Assembly (NCBI GenBank): GCA_037074615.1
Contig: CM073558.1
Location: forward strand, 19,885,001 to 19,949,000
Source: Leucaena leucocephala
Taxonomy: Eukaryota; Streptophyta; Magnoliopsida; Fabales; Fabaceae
Reading direction: 5' to 3'
Length of the DNA: 64,000 nt
Shown here: positions 1 through 12,731 of the stretch, one piece after another
Numbering within the stretch: the first letter of the stretch is position 1
Layout: every line of letters starts with the position of its first letter
Notes under the pieces: model-generated
The model's input: the letters and a program-made list of their open reading frames with translations, nothing else
Told to the model about the DNA's origin: nothing
Database searches by the model: none
Made by a program: the position numbers and the translations under genes

Positions 1-3000
1 AGAAGGAGAAATAAAATGGACGGTATCGATTTGTCCACCCATCATATAAAACGACATAGTTTTATTCATGTGAAGTGTATTACTGAAGGAGTAACAGATG
101 CGGGATGCCACAGAATTAGGCTCAGCCGTTCACGGAGGCCCGTACTCTTTTTGGGTAACCCTTAGCCGGAGCCGCTCCATTGAGGGACTTCTATTACATT
201 TTATTTATTTAAACCTATATAATGTTAATACTAGATATTAAAAAAATATACTATGTAATTTTAATATTAGATATTAAAGAAATATAAGTCCAATTGTCAT
301 GAAAAGCTAAGGGTAGAGGTTTTTACCGGATGGGTCAGAATCAAGATAATCTTATCCTATATTCTATCCTAATATAGTACATGGAATATAAAATACGTCT
401 TATGTCATGTTGGGATTGGGATGGATTTATGATGGGATATAAATTTTTTATCCTAATTTTTTTAAAAAAATATTATAATAAAATTATCTCAATAAATTAT
501 TTTATATAAAATGTCATAGTAATTTCTTCAAAATATCAATATTACTCTTTGATATAAAATAATAACTTATCTAGATAAAAAGATAAAATAAAAGTAAAGA
601 AGAATAAAAATATCTATATAAAAATATTTGTATATAAAAATATCTGTATAAAAATATTTATATGAAAGTAACAATTTATAAGATCTGTGATTATGAGCTA
701 GTAAAGCGTGATAGAATAAAGATAAAGAATTTGACAGGAGTAGATAAAGTTAAAAAAAATAAAAAAATATAATATATTTTTTATTAAAAAAATTAAAATT
801 AAAATAGGATAGAGTCTCCATCTTGATAATTTTTTATCTCCATTCTTTCTGAGATAAGATAAACTTATCCAACCACTGAGATTAGATCAAGATACGGACA
901 ATTTGGATACCAGTAAGAGGAAAGCCACCCTCTATTTAAAAAATTGTTTAAATTATATTATTAAATATATAAATAATCAATTAATTTAAATTTAATCATA
1001 ATTTTTTTAATAATAAAATAATATTTAAATATAGTGCATAAACTGTATAGTCTACCCAACCAATGAAAAGACTATTCACTTTTTGGTCCGATGGAAAAGG
1101 ACATAGCACGAATAGACAATTCACTGATGGCATTAATTCCATTTTTGAAATTTGAAATTTTACAGGCTGCAGAGATAAGACAGAGTAGCAATCAAAGTAC
1201 CCATATCTTTTTTGTTTTTGCCTTCAAAGTACTCGTACGAATGATTCATCATCTACAAGTTACATATGTAATTTATTAAATATCTCAAAACCTAATATAA
1301 TAGACTCATTGGTATCCGCTACAAAGAAAATAACAACAAAGAGAGGTCCCAAAAAGTGATATAATAGACAATCAGTGTGTTTGTGGCTTCTGAAAGAACT
1401 TTTGAACTAAAATTTTAATTTAGTTTTTTTTAAAATAAATAATTATATTTATTTAAATAAATATTTAAATTAAGTTATAGTTTAAAATTAAAATTTTAGA
1501 TAAATTAATCAGAACAATTTATAGAATAATAAAAAAATTTATAAATTAATTAATTATTATATTATTCCTATTTTTTTACACTATCTCTCTTATTTTTTCT
1601 TATACCCTCTCTTCTCTCTCTTACTTTTTTTCTCTTTTCTTTCTTACACCCTCTCTCCTCTCATCTTTTATCTTTCCCCATTTAATATTTATATGTTTTT
1701 TATAATTTACTAATAATAAAAATACTTTTAGAAATAACTATCTAAATATTATTTATTTAAAATTATTTTTTTATAAACTTATTTTTAAAATTTTATCAAA
1801 CAGGTCTAATATAAATAATGAGGTGGTGGTGGCATTGGAATCATGGGAGAGTGGGATTATCAGCCCATTACTTAAATTTTATGTCATTTCCGAGTAAATT
1901 CCTTCAGCCGATTAATTACTTTAGTAATTAATTGAATTTGGAAGAGTATTTGAAAAAGGAGGGAAAGCGTCAAAGATCGTCGGCGCATCCATGTTAGGGT
2001 GGGAGTGGTAGATATTGTCGGGCACCGATTTGGGTCTCAATCACCTGCTTCGCTTACTTAATCTCACGAATCCTGTGCCGCCACGTGGTGACAGGACCAG
2101 GGCGTGTATCAGACATCGCATTTAATTGGCTCACAACAACCACCGAACTTCATGCACGCCCCCATACTCTCTCTTCTCCCCCCAATCCTATTCATACCCT
2201 CAGAGCCTTTCCACCAGTACTATCTCCTCCCCACAATTTGTTTTCTTTTTTTTTAAAAAAAGAATTATCCTCTTCACAATATTCATAATATATAACAAAT
2301 CCATCTTCATTTTCTAGTAAACTCAGTCATATTATTTATATTACTATTTATAATTTATAGATAGTAAGAAAAAATACAAACACGTCAAACAAAAATTTAA
2401 CTATTTTCTCACTTTATTACTTTGCAGATAAACAAACTTATTGATGACGCAGACTATGTATATTAAAACATTTTACTTAAATAAATAAAATTTATTTTAG
2501 TAATATCTAAAATTATTATTAGATGATCCTATTTGATTTCTAATAAAAAAGAATAAAAAGAATATTTATGATGAGCTGATATCTTATAAATTTTTAATTA
2601 TAGTTGAACCAAATACTTATAAACATTTAAGGGTTTATTTGGTTCAACTTATACAAAGGTAAATTGGGTTAATGTGAGAAAAAATAAAAAAAAAATAGAA
2701 AAAAAGATATAATATTTTTTATTTAATTTAAGAAAAAAAGAGAGAGGAGTTAATTAAAAGTTTACAAATATACCCTTATTTCTTTATTTAAATTTATTTA
2801 CTCTTTATTTATAATATTCATATTAAAATTATTATTTCTTAATTTATAAATCACAATATTTTTTATCTTATATATATATATATATGATAAAATTAAAAAA
2901 AAATAAAAAATTTGATAAAATTTTAATTTTATCTCTCAATAATTTTATAATTATTATATATATAAATATAATATATAAATTATTTATTATATTTATCAAA

Positions 3001-3495
3001 CTTCATTAATAAAAGTAAAAATTATAAATGAGAAGAATTAAAAGAAAATTTAACTCATAAAAATATAATTATAATATTAAAATAATATAAGGGAAGGTGA
3101 ACACATTAAAAATAAATAAATTTACTTCATATTTTCTCTATTTTTTTAACTAAATATATTTATATCTTCTTTCTCCTCTAAAATTTCTTAATCAAATATT
3201 TATAAATATAAATATTTATTTATAATAATTAATTAAATCCGGTAAGTATTATCTACGTAACCCAATGCATATCCACCACCGAATTCAAGATTTATAATTA
3301 TAAATTCATTATACAATAAATGAGATGAGATGTTTTGTTGTTTCTTATCAACTGTCAGTACCAGTTTGCTTTTACTTCTAATACTAATTTTATCAATTTT
3401 TCGGGCCAGTATTAAATTCACATTTCACTCCATTTAAGTTCCTCTTTTTTCATTTTTTTTTTTAAATTCTAGGCCCAGGCTTCTGCAAAATTGTC
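1..3495. other. AT-rich intergenic DNA upstream of the lipid transfer protein gene
   Basis: No gene is supported here. The few open frames are short, start in poor context and have low-complexity composition. A G-box-like site (core CACGTG) lies near 2081 within a less AT-rich patch at about 1980-2240. A possible degraded MITE is at 1374-1807 and is listed separately. The rest is A/T homopolymer-rich sequence. Confidence 0.6.
1374..1807. mobile_element. Possible degraded MITE
   Basis: The left edge reads TGTTTGTGGC and the right edge ends in CAAACAGGTC, giving imperfect terminal inverted repeats of the TGTTTG type. The interior has a long pyrimidine-rich stretch (about 1560-1680). A purine-rich stretch with similar runs is inside the MITE at 9911-10413, so the two may be related in opposite orientation. 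I could not define a target duplication, so the borders are approximate. Confidence 0.3.
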
Positions 3496-3503
3496 TATAT
3501 AAA
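3496..3503 (+). promoter_or_regulatory. TATA box of the lipid transfer protein gene
   Basis: TATATAAA lies 110 bp upstream of the ATG at 3613, the expected spacing for a short plant 5' UTR. A transcription start near 3530 is inferred. Confidence 0.7.
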
Positions 3504-3612
3504 CTCCCCCTCCCCTGAAGCATTCGGCACAGGGCAAGCAATTGGCAAGCCACACATACCAAAGCACTTTCAGGTTATAACTTCCTTCTTTCGAGTTTCA
3601 GTGATCATAACA

Positions 3613-4063
3613 ATGGCGGGTCTCATGAAGGTTGCATGCATGGTGGTGCTTTGCGTGGCTCTGGTGGCTGCACCCATGGCCGAAGCCATCACTTGCGGTC
3701 AGGTCACCAGCGGCGTCGCACCATGCCTCGGTTACCTCCGGACAGGTGGCGCTCCTTCTCCCGGCTGCTGCAACGGCATCCGCAGCCTCCTCGGAGCCGC
3801 TAAGACCACCACCGACAAACAGACCGTCTGCAACTGCCTCAAGAGCGCCGCCGGCCAGGTCCCCGGCTACAACGATAGGAATGCCCAGGCACTTCCCGCT
3901 AAATGCAACGTCAACGTCCCCTACAAGATCAGCACCTCCACCAACTGCGCCGCGTAAATCCTATTCTGATTATGCTTTTGTTTTTTTCTTGTTTTTAACG
4001 TGAAATGAATTAATCGTTGTTGTTTATTGTGGTGAATGATATTATGGCAGCATCAAGTTCTGA
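3613..4063 (+). CDS. Non-specific lipid transfer protein, type 1 (secreted)
   Basis: A small secreted protein expected to bind fatty acids and other lipids in a hydrophobic tunnel in the cell wall or cuticle. Exon 1 is 3613-3953 and exon 2 is 4051-4063. The 97-bp intron has GTAAAT/GCAG borders, and the product is 117 aa. I chose ATG 3613 because it has a strong plant context (AACAATGGC); the codon 12 nt upstream is GTG. Residues 1-25 are a signal peptide ending in AEA. The mature part of about 92 aa has the eight-cysteine pattern C-X9-C-X13-CC-X19-CXC-X22-C-X13-C. It also has a TTDK motif and the PYKIS pentapeptide expected in type 1 members. Splicing adds IKF after the last cysteine and two alanines, a tail like other type 1 proteins. 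If the intron is retained, translation stops at once inside the donor, losing only those three residues. Paralogue identity cannot be set from sequence alone. Confidence 0.95.
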
Positions 4064-4092
4064 AGATGAAGGGAAGATAATAGCGTTTGAAG

Positions 4093-4098
4093 AATAAA
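4093..4098 (+). promoter_or_regulatory. Likely poly(A) signal of the lipid transfer protein gene
   Basis: AATAAA lies 30 bp after the spliced stop codon at 4061-4063. Plant poly(A) signals are loose, so other A-rich sites further on may be used instead. Confidence 0.45.
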
Positions 4099-7000
4099 GG
4101 AGGACCACCTATGAGAGTCTACGTTTGAAGCGTATCCCCATGAGTTTATGTCTCCATACTTTATAATTAATACGTGTATCAGTTTCGCTGTGTCATGTAT
4201 TAATCACTAATCTTCAATTCCATGCTACTACTTTGATTATTATGCGTCCTCTTTCTCTTTTCCCTTTTCTGTACTTTTTTTAAATTTTTGACTCATTATA
4301 ATTATATCCTCTATTTTCCTAACTAGTGATCGTGATGGGAGTGTGCCTACGTAATGAATATATTCTAATATGAGACTGTTATTACTATTTCAGGGATTCT
4401 TGTTAAAATATTACTATGGCCTAATTTGTTAAGTTGCTTTGATTTAGACGTTGATAAATTTTGACAAATAATTAAAAAAAAAATCGACGTTGAGAAACTG
4501 AGCGTTTGTCGGTTTTAACGCTTGTAACATACAATCTTACTAAAACCTGAGATTTGAAATTACTCAAAGGAAGCATTGCTGATTCCCTCTTCGTTCCGTT
4601 CTGTTTTACATTGTATCTTCGGATATTTCTACAGAATTTTTGCTCATTCAAAAGGTAGATCTGAAAAAAAAAAAGTAAAAAGAGGACCTTCATAATAAGT
4701 GGTTAAAAAGAAGGGAGCATAAGAACGAGACTTTTTTTAAAACCCTTTTCATTGAATTTCGGTAGTTGAAGTTGAAGTGTAATTGAAGTTGATCGCTGAA
4801 TGAAAGTGCTTTAGTGAAACAGTGAAATGGCAAACAAGAGTATTGAAAGGACGATAAGCTACGTACGGCTACGATTTATTCATAGAAATATAAATGGACG
4901 GTGTTTATTGACTTGATTCGGACGGTTGCGATTCTTTAGCTGAAACAATTTCGCACATATTTATTTGATGAACAGTAAAATCAAGATTAAGGAATTAAAT
5001 TGAAATTCCAAAATGTAGATCTAAATACGAACTTGGCCTAAGCGGAGAGTGGTGAGTAGTTAGGCTCATTTAACAATGAAAACACAATAAAAAAAATGGT
5101 AATTTTTTACAGAGCCAAATTGAAGACAGATTTTACGTTAAGAAGCTGCGAAATTTATAAAGGATAGATTTTTATTTTTTAAGTTTTCTTGCTAATCTGA
5201 TATAACGTTTTTCTTAATTTAAGGATCTTCCTCGTTTTATGATTTACACTCTTGCAATAAATTGTACAGTGACATCAGCTAGAGCTTGTTTAGTTATTGG
5301 AAGAAGTTTCGTTGGTCTAAATTTCATTCACATTTCACTCATATAACACAGGTTAAAATATTTTTTTGTACAATTTTAGAAAAGGATTAATTCACTCATA
5401 ATCTTTATATAAAATATCTTTTATTCTTAAAAAATATTAATATTAAATATAACAAATTATCTATTATTATTATGTATAAATTTATATACCTAGGAATTAT
5501 GATATTTTTCTAAGAGTAACAACTACAATTATAACAAAATATATTTTTTAGAGATTAAATATATTTTAAATAATAGTATATCTTAATTTTTCGCTAATTA
5601 AACTCATAGACTAAAGTTTTGTTTTTTTTATACAAAAAGTAAGGCTTAATAAAGACTAAATTAATTGCTTAGCTAACCTTCAATTATTTCCCCTCTCGAC
5701 AAATATGATGGGCCCCGATTTAATTATTTCCCCTCTCAACAATTAAATGGATCTCCTACGGAACACTTTACGCCCAAAATATAGATTTTTCGGCAAAGCT
5801 TGAAGGCCCATGAGCCATATCATAAACTAGAACTCACGACCTACAAATACTTTATACTACAGCTTGCACTCTATCTCCTCAAGTTTACAATATAGGGCAC
5901 TTTTATCATATTTTTTAATTTATTTTTATTAATATTCTATCAATAATAATTAAATAAAAGAGAGAGTTCAAGAATATATTAGGATACTCTAAAAAAAATA
6001 TATTATATTAACTAATTTAATTAATCTAAATAAATTAGTTAAATATATATTTATATTTAGAGCTAAAGTAGTACTTATTTATCAATTTTATGCTTACAAT
6101 TAATACATAAATATGACTCATTGTATTTTTCTCTCTCCTTTATCACCCTAGTTAATAAGCGTAAAGTTAAAAAAAAAACATTCAATTTAAAATAGATTAA
6201 TGAGTTAACTTTCATTTTTTGGTTTTAATGAATTAATTAAAGTGACTTATATTATAAATTGGATGAAGTATGCCGTATATATTGCAACTGTTGGTAATAA
6301 TATTATGAATTAGATGAAGTATGCCGTATACATATATTGCAACAGTTGTTAATAGTTAGTCGGTGCTTATTTAATGACTGATTTATTTAGACTAATTTAT
6401 TTAATAACAATTTTGCCCTTGGTCTACTATGAAAATGGTTGAGAAAGAAGCACTATCTTGGTGGAACCCAAAATCTATTTCTATTATGGGAATACAAGTG
6501 TATGAAACATGACCTTACCAGTTATCACCTTTTATGACTGACTCAATTCGATGAGTAAGTAGAAATTTAATTTTAATATAAAATTTAATTAAAATATTAG
6601 ATTTAGTTACAAATATAAGATCTTAATTTTTTTTAAATTTATAATTTTTTTAAAATATCTCTATTGATTGTATGCGTTAAGTGATTTTCATCTAATAATA
6701 GTTATAATGAAATATGATATTTTAGAAAAATTAAATTATATATGTTATTAATAACTAATATAATTGATTTCTTTAGTATACCTCAATTATTTATCTACCT
6801 CTTATACTAAGTATAGGAGGTAGTACAACTTTTAAGGGGAGGGGAGGGGAGGGGAGGGGAGGGGAGCCTATCAGTTTCTTTCACTTGGATTTTTTTGTTT
6901 GTTATAATAATTTTTGAAAATTAATTAGACTCACTCACGATTTAAGAGTAGGGTAAAAATCTCTATTATTTTTAAATAAATACTAATATTAGGTAGAACG

Positions 7001-9748
7001 AGTTATTAATTACCCTCATGCATAAATTTAAATATTTAAGAGTTATAATATCTCTTCAAATGCTATAACTAAAACTATAATAAAATAATATTCTTAGAGA
7101 TCGAAAGTGGTATGCGGCGATTGAATCCTTCATTTGGATTTTACTTTTACAAGCTATGGTCTTTGATTCTTGTGTAGTACTATTCTTTTTCCTATGGATG
7201 AATTTATTAGGGTAATTGATCATAGAATGTAGATATGTTGACAATGTTTTCCATAATTAAAGTGACATGGAATGTGCAATTTTAAGTTTCCTGAAACAAG
7301 AGTTTCATATAAATGGTTAGAACAAAATTAACCTGTGCATTGTATGAGAAGAAATATTGCACCATTTGACATTTGAATTGACATTATTTAATTACCCAAA
7401 CAATTAGCCAAGTTATGTAGCCTAAGAAAATCCAGTACTATCCATAATCCAAGCCATCTAATCTGGCTTTTTACAAAATTTATATATTGCTCCCTTTATT
7501 ATAGAAGAAAATTTTAGTCTATATTTTAAGAGTCTAATAGACTTGTTAATAATTTTTTGAAGTCTATCTTTAGTTATAAATGTAAAGGACAGAAAATTAT
7601 AAACGTAGAAGAGAGATAAAAATATTATATTTTTAATTAATTATCGGTAGATATGAAAAATTTAGCATTTTATAGCATATTTAAGTATTTGTCATATTTT
7701 AATTTATATAATTTAATTAAAAAATTCTTATAATATGAACAAGTGGGAATATCTCCTCCACAATGTAAAAAAGGGTGCAATTAAAGTTATCTGAAAATTA
7801 TATGATGGACTGTTTCCTCATGATTAAGGTAAATAGCATTTATGATGAGAGTCTTGAAATAAGATGACAAAAAAAGAAAAAGGAGAAAGCTAACGTGCGA
7901 GTAAAAATATTTGACCAAGATCTTGAAATTAATGAACATAGTAAAAAAACTCATGATTGAGGTTGTTGACAGTCATTTAATTGTAAGCCTAAAATTGATC
8001 TCAGAACATGCATATATGTCGGGACATGTAATCAAGTCATTAATATGTGAGTTAGGCAGTCAAATCAATTTGACAGATTAATTAGAAATATATATTATTT
8101 GTCGCATTGGCTTTACTCACGAATTAAGAGATGATATATATTATGGGCAAAAGTTTTATTAAAAAGCTAAGGTCTGTTAAAATTAGTTGAAATCCTTAAA
8201 CTTTTCACAAACTATCATGACTTTTTAAAACTATACTTCTTAAATCGTAACCTCATTTTAATTATATATATCTCTTAATTCCTCTCTTCAATAACTCTTT
8301 TAATTTGATTATCGTCTCTCATAAAGAGGAGCAAATTTGAAAAAAAAACATTTAATGTTACTTAGATTATGAAAAGTGATTTCTATATATTCTGAGTATT
8401 CATAATCTTCTAATTAAAAATCATGACTTGCATATAAAAATGGAGCAAGTAGAAAATTGATAAATAATTTATACTTTTTACAAACAATTAATAAATATAT
8501 TTTTATAAGATGATAATTATGATTGGTTTGCCCCAAACCAACGCCAAAAATATAATGACATTCTTTAAATACAAGTTGCCCCCCCAAAAAAGAAGATTAT
8601 TTTAATTTTAGTAAATTTACCCTATTTGTTGAGACCCAATAATATTCCATGTAGTTTAGAAATTAGCATCAGCGGATGCGTTTGTTGAAGATGAAAAAGT
8701 TAAAATGAAAGAAAGAAAAGATGGGGAATGAATGTAATGATTTTTTCCCCGTAAGATGAGATGTTTATGACTAAAGAAAGAAAATGTCTCAGTATAAATA
8801 GAAACCATTTATAATAACATGAATGAGAAGTGTTTGTTGACACTTCTTTTCTCAAATTCTCTCTTATTTCAATTAACTATTTTTTTTTTCATTTCTAATA
8901 ACTTCATAATTAACAATTCATGTTATTTTCCCCTTCCCTCACAGTAGTTATCCTATATATATTTTACTTGAACTTATCTTATATTTATTACACTAAAAGC
9001 AAACTCTTATATAGTTTTCTTGAATAAAAAAATCAACTATTAAAAATTTATAGCAAGTTTACTATTTAAAAATTGCAAATAGCTAGTGCAATTCATGCAA
9101 CTAGGGATATATATGCATCATGCTTGGTGTTTATTACTCTATCCTATTCTAAATATAAGAATTAGATGATTTATTTTAAATTTAAATATAATATTTCAAT
9201 CTTAATTAGCTCTCATATTTATTATTATTTTAGATATGTATAAGCTCTCAATCTCAATTAGCTAGATATATATAAGCTATATTATATTGACAATACTCCA
9301 AGGTAAAAAAATCAACAATGACAATCAATATGGAGCTAGTCTAGTAGTGTAAGGTTTTGTTAGATCTCTTTGGATCTCGAGTTTAATTTTTAAAGGAATA
9401 ATCTATATTGGGAAAGGTAGTCAAAAATTTTAAAATTGAATATTTGATAATATGATATCATAAATAGTATCAAATAAAATCAACCTTGGCAACTCCTATC
9501 CATTAACTACCTTTAACTTATTGTTAATCCATGAGAACAATAAAATAAGGATTGTTTATTGAAGAAACACCTTAGGCTTTTGCAGATTATATATATATAT
9601 GTTATATGATATATATGACCCTTATAAATTCGCCCATCAGTTATATGAACTTTTTACACTTTTTTTTTTTATGAAGACCAACTTTTACACTTGAAAGTAG
9701 CACAAGATTAATTCTTCATTTCTTTGTCAACATCACTCATCAATTTGA
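4099..9748. other. Intergenic AT-rich DNA
   Basis: No coding frame longer than about 60 codons shows family resemblance. The stretch holds A/T-rich low-complexity sequence, a GGGGA microsatellite at 6836-6866 and short TA repeats near 9590. The last 100 bp or so are probably the 3' UTR of the HLH/ACT gene that ends at 9749. Confidence 0.6.
6836..6866 (+). repeat. GGGGA microsatellite, six copies
   Basis: Six perfect tandem GGGGA units followed by one more G, in otherwise AT-rich DNA. It contains six runs of four G separated by single A, which fits an intramolecular G-quadruplex consensus on the + strand. Confidence 0.95.
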
Positions 9749-11676
9749 TCACTCCATGTCCTTAATTGCTTGAAGCACTGCCTGCTTCACCACTTGTGCA
9801 TCTATGTTCTCATCGATCTCTTGACTCTGCAAACAAATTATGTATTTTTGCCAATTAATTATACTATATATATATAACAAATTGATGAAGTGATGAACGA
9901 AGATGTTTAAGGGCATGTTTGATTAGTTTATGGAGAATAAATTATGGGGAGAATAGATTTTGGAGAATATATTTTAGGAATAATAGATTTTGGGAAGAAT
10001 ATATTTTGAAAATTGAGATATTTGGATGATTAGTAGTAGAATCACTTCTTATATTGGTAAATTACTAAAAATTGTATGATTTGATTAAAAGTAGGAGAGA
10101 TGAGAGAGGGTAAATAATAAATAGGAGAGAGGAGAGAGTGTATAGAAGAGAGAGGAAATATGAGATATGGTGGAGAAGAGATATGAAAGAAGAGAGAAGT
10201 TGTAAGAAAAAATAGGGGTAAGATAGTAATTGGATAGTCTATAAGCTCTTTTACTGTTCCAAAAACTAGTTTCAATAACTTATTCAAAATCATAGTTTTA
10301 AACTATAATTTTAGCCAAAATCACTTTTGGACAAATATGAATGTTTGTGTAAAATGTTCCCAAATCAAGATTTTACCCAAAAAAAAATTTTTAAACCACA
10401 GCCAAACAGGCGCTAATTTCCTTTGTTGGTGGGTTCAAGACATGCAACTATACAAAAGAGAGCAAATGAATAATCAATGTACGGGAGCCCCCATATTATT
10501 GTGTCAGCGGTACTTTTCAAGCAGAAATTTTAATTATTTGTGGCTCAAAATTAAAATCGTACAACCCACACGTGAAGTTCTTTTTTTTCTTTTTCTTTTT
10601 GAAATTATTGCAGAACTCATGAACTGATCATGAAGCTTAGAATTCTGATGATATTATTATATGAACAGAAACGAATAAAAAAAAGAAGAAGAACATATCA
10701 TGAACAGACAACAAAAAATAATATTAGATTATAATGATATTATTATATGATTAATTTTTGTCTTACTTCTCCTCCCACAGCTTCGAGTTGAAAGGCATCT
10801 TCACAAGAAACCCTAGCATCAAGAACTTCAAGTCCAAGCACTTCAAAGGCTTCGAGGATTGAGACGAGCATTCCAGGGCAATTCCTTTCAGAAAACACAT
10901 TTATCAGAAAACCCCTCTCTAGGGTTTCCACTGTCACCTGCAAAATTATCCCAAAATAAAGATCCAATAGAATCAATTATTAATGCATTATATATCATCA
11001 TCTATTTATATTCAATTCTCTAAGAAATAATATATTTTTTTAACATTAACAGCCTAAAATTATGAGCGGATTAAACTGTGACTTTCTAGTCTTTTATCAG
11101 TTGACTATAAAACCATTGATTATAAGAAAGAATATATATATATATACACACATGTATGTATATATCCACACGCAAGCATAAAAATTAAAATAAGCACCTT
11201 AGGTAACTGATTGTGGGAGGAGGATGAAGATTCATTAGTACTGCTGCTACTTCCAAGTTCTGCGTTGAGTCCCTCTACTTTTTGCTTCAACTCTTCTATG
11301 TATTTGGACGCATCCACAATAATTGAGGCTTTATTCACCTGACAAATTAAATCAAACAAACTTTTATTGATATATAGTGAATTACATTTTAAATATTATT
11401 GATGAAGAATTAATATTGCAGTCATATCCCTGGACTGATGATGAGTAACCAACGGAAGAGAAGAGAAAATAATTAAAAGTAGCTTTGATTTAGATTAAGA
11501 GAAGAAGATCTAAATCATAATATTTATGGAATAATAAATGTCTGAGTAATGAATATTGCTTCAACTTGTTAATTATAGAGAATAATAGAGTGAGTTACAG
11601 CACTAGAATCAGTGATATGTCGAAGCTGCTGTAACTTGTGTTGAAGAGAAGCTTTCTTTCTCCCCCTAGAAGCCAT
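9749..11676 (-). CDS. HLH/ACT-like transcription regulator, SCREAM-like small bHLH type
   Basis: Probable nuclear regulator acting through protein dimerisation. The exons, in coding order, are 11676-11599, 11338-11198, 10937-10767 and 9826-9749, all phase 0 and with GT-AG borders. The product is 155 aa. Residues 1-65 form a helix-loop-helix: helix 1 is around SLQHKLQQLRHIT and helix 2 around NKASIIVDASKYIEELKQKV. A serine-rich linker follows (about 55-70). Residues 74-155 form an ACT-like domain (VTVETLERGFLINVF onwards) of the kind found at the C-terminus of plant bHLH proteins. The N-terminus has only RGRKK and lacks the His-Glu-Arg DNA-contact residues of a canonical basic region. It therefore probably does not bind E-boxes alone and may act by pairing with a true bHLH (inference). 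The nearest family I recognise is the short Arabidopsis At3g56220/At2g40435 group. Intron 3 carries a MITE. The exon joins are checked by frame only. Confidence 0.9.
9911..10413. mobile_element. MITE (Tourist/PIF-Harbinger-like) in intron 3 of the HLH/ACT gene
   Basis: About 503 bp, flanked by TAA on both sides (9908-9910 and 10414-10416), the target preference of PIF/Harbinger elements. The left end reads GGGCATGTTTG and the inverted right end GCGCCTGTTTG, so the terminal repeats match imperfectly. The interior has a purine-rich tract (about 10090-10210) and encodes nothing credible. The right half matches the element at 42009-42522 over several hundred bases, which supports a repeated family. 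Confidence 0.7.
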
Positions 11677-11681
11677 ATATG

Positions 11682-11720
11682 CTTCTTCTTCTTCTTCTTC
11701 TTCCTCCTCCTCCTCCTCCT
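11682..11720 (-). repeat. GAA/GGA microsatellite in the 5' leader of the HLH/ACT gene
   Basis: On the coding strand this is a run of GGA triplets followed by GAA triplets ending 5 bp before the start codon. The 5' UTR is therefore almost pure purine. Such tracts are common in plant leaders and tend to vary in length. Confidence 0.85.
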
Positions 11721-11796
11721 GCTTCTTATCACTTTCTTTTTGCTTGCTTGGGCATGGATTTATCTCCTTTTTCTCATCTGAGGCTACAACGGCCTT

Positions 11797-11803
11797 TCTT
11801 TAT
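11797..11803 (-). promoter_or_regulatory. Likely TATA box of the HLH/ACT gene
   Basis: On the minus strand the sequence reads TATAAAG, about 121 bp upstream of the ATG at 11676. This predicts a leader of roughly 90 nt. Two CACGTG G-boxes lie further upstream near 12615 and 12690, but nothing shows they act on this gene. Confidence 0.5.
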
Positions 11804-12731
11804 AGAGAGAGCTCTCAAATAAATATATGCGATCTCTTGTTTGTTTCCTTCCTTTCTCCCTTACAACATGGTATGCCTGCTACACTGAAATTACATATTT
11901 GGCCCCATCGTTTTCTTCTATTATACTTGTATGCCATCTCTCAAATGCAAGGTGTACGTTGCTTAATCTATCTGCTAATTATTTGTGGATATCATGAGGT
12001 CTTCACCGTAAATTTCATATCCATTTTTTGTGATAAAGTGGACCTAATTAACGCGGGGAATCTAAATTCCCCGATGCTTATACACACATATATCAACAAT
12101 AGCAGATATCATTTCTTACAAGTGAGGAGATCAGATTAATTATAAGCTCATGGAATCAACAGCGGTGCTACCAGATTGAAAAGTCTTTCACCTTTATTTG
12201 CTTTATACTATAGCTCAAGCTTATTATATGAACATATTTTACAAAATATCTAAGTTTGATTAATACTATATAACATGGGGTTATTAGCTCTAGGTTCACC
12301 GAGGTTAGCGTGTATATCTCTAGGCTTAAAAAATATTTGCAGAAACACTTACAGATTATTCATTAATTAAATTCTTATATTAATAATATGATTTAAATTC
12401 ACAAATAGAGGGCTGAAAAACTAATTAATAGTGGGAGAGAAGGTGTAGAGATAGGGGGGATATAAAGGAAGCCCGTGAGGGGAGTTTGGAGGCATTGACA
12501 GCTAAACAAATGGATTTGAGGCGATCCATCTTCACAATTTTCGATGCTGATGCTGCTTCATATTCGTATGAATGTAATATATTTGCCATAATGCTTGTGT
12601 CTCGCCCCGATGTCACGTGCACATTCCTTCTTCTCCTTTTCACCACACCTCCATAAACATTCTTCCTTCTTCACTTTCTTCTCTCTACACGTGATCTTTC
12701 TCTCACTTGCTGATCTCCTCCACCACACTAA

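Noticed and set aside
3632..4003. 123-codon frame overlapping the lipid transfer gene
   Set aside because: It is a shifted-frame shadow of the GC-rich lipid transfer protein coding sequence.
11744..12139. 131-codon plus-strand frame opposite the HLH/ACT promoter
   Set aside because: No domain and no start context. It overlaps the likely TATA box and promoter of the minus-strand gene.
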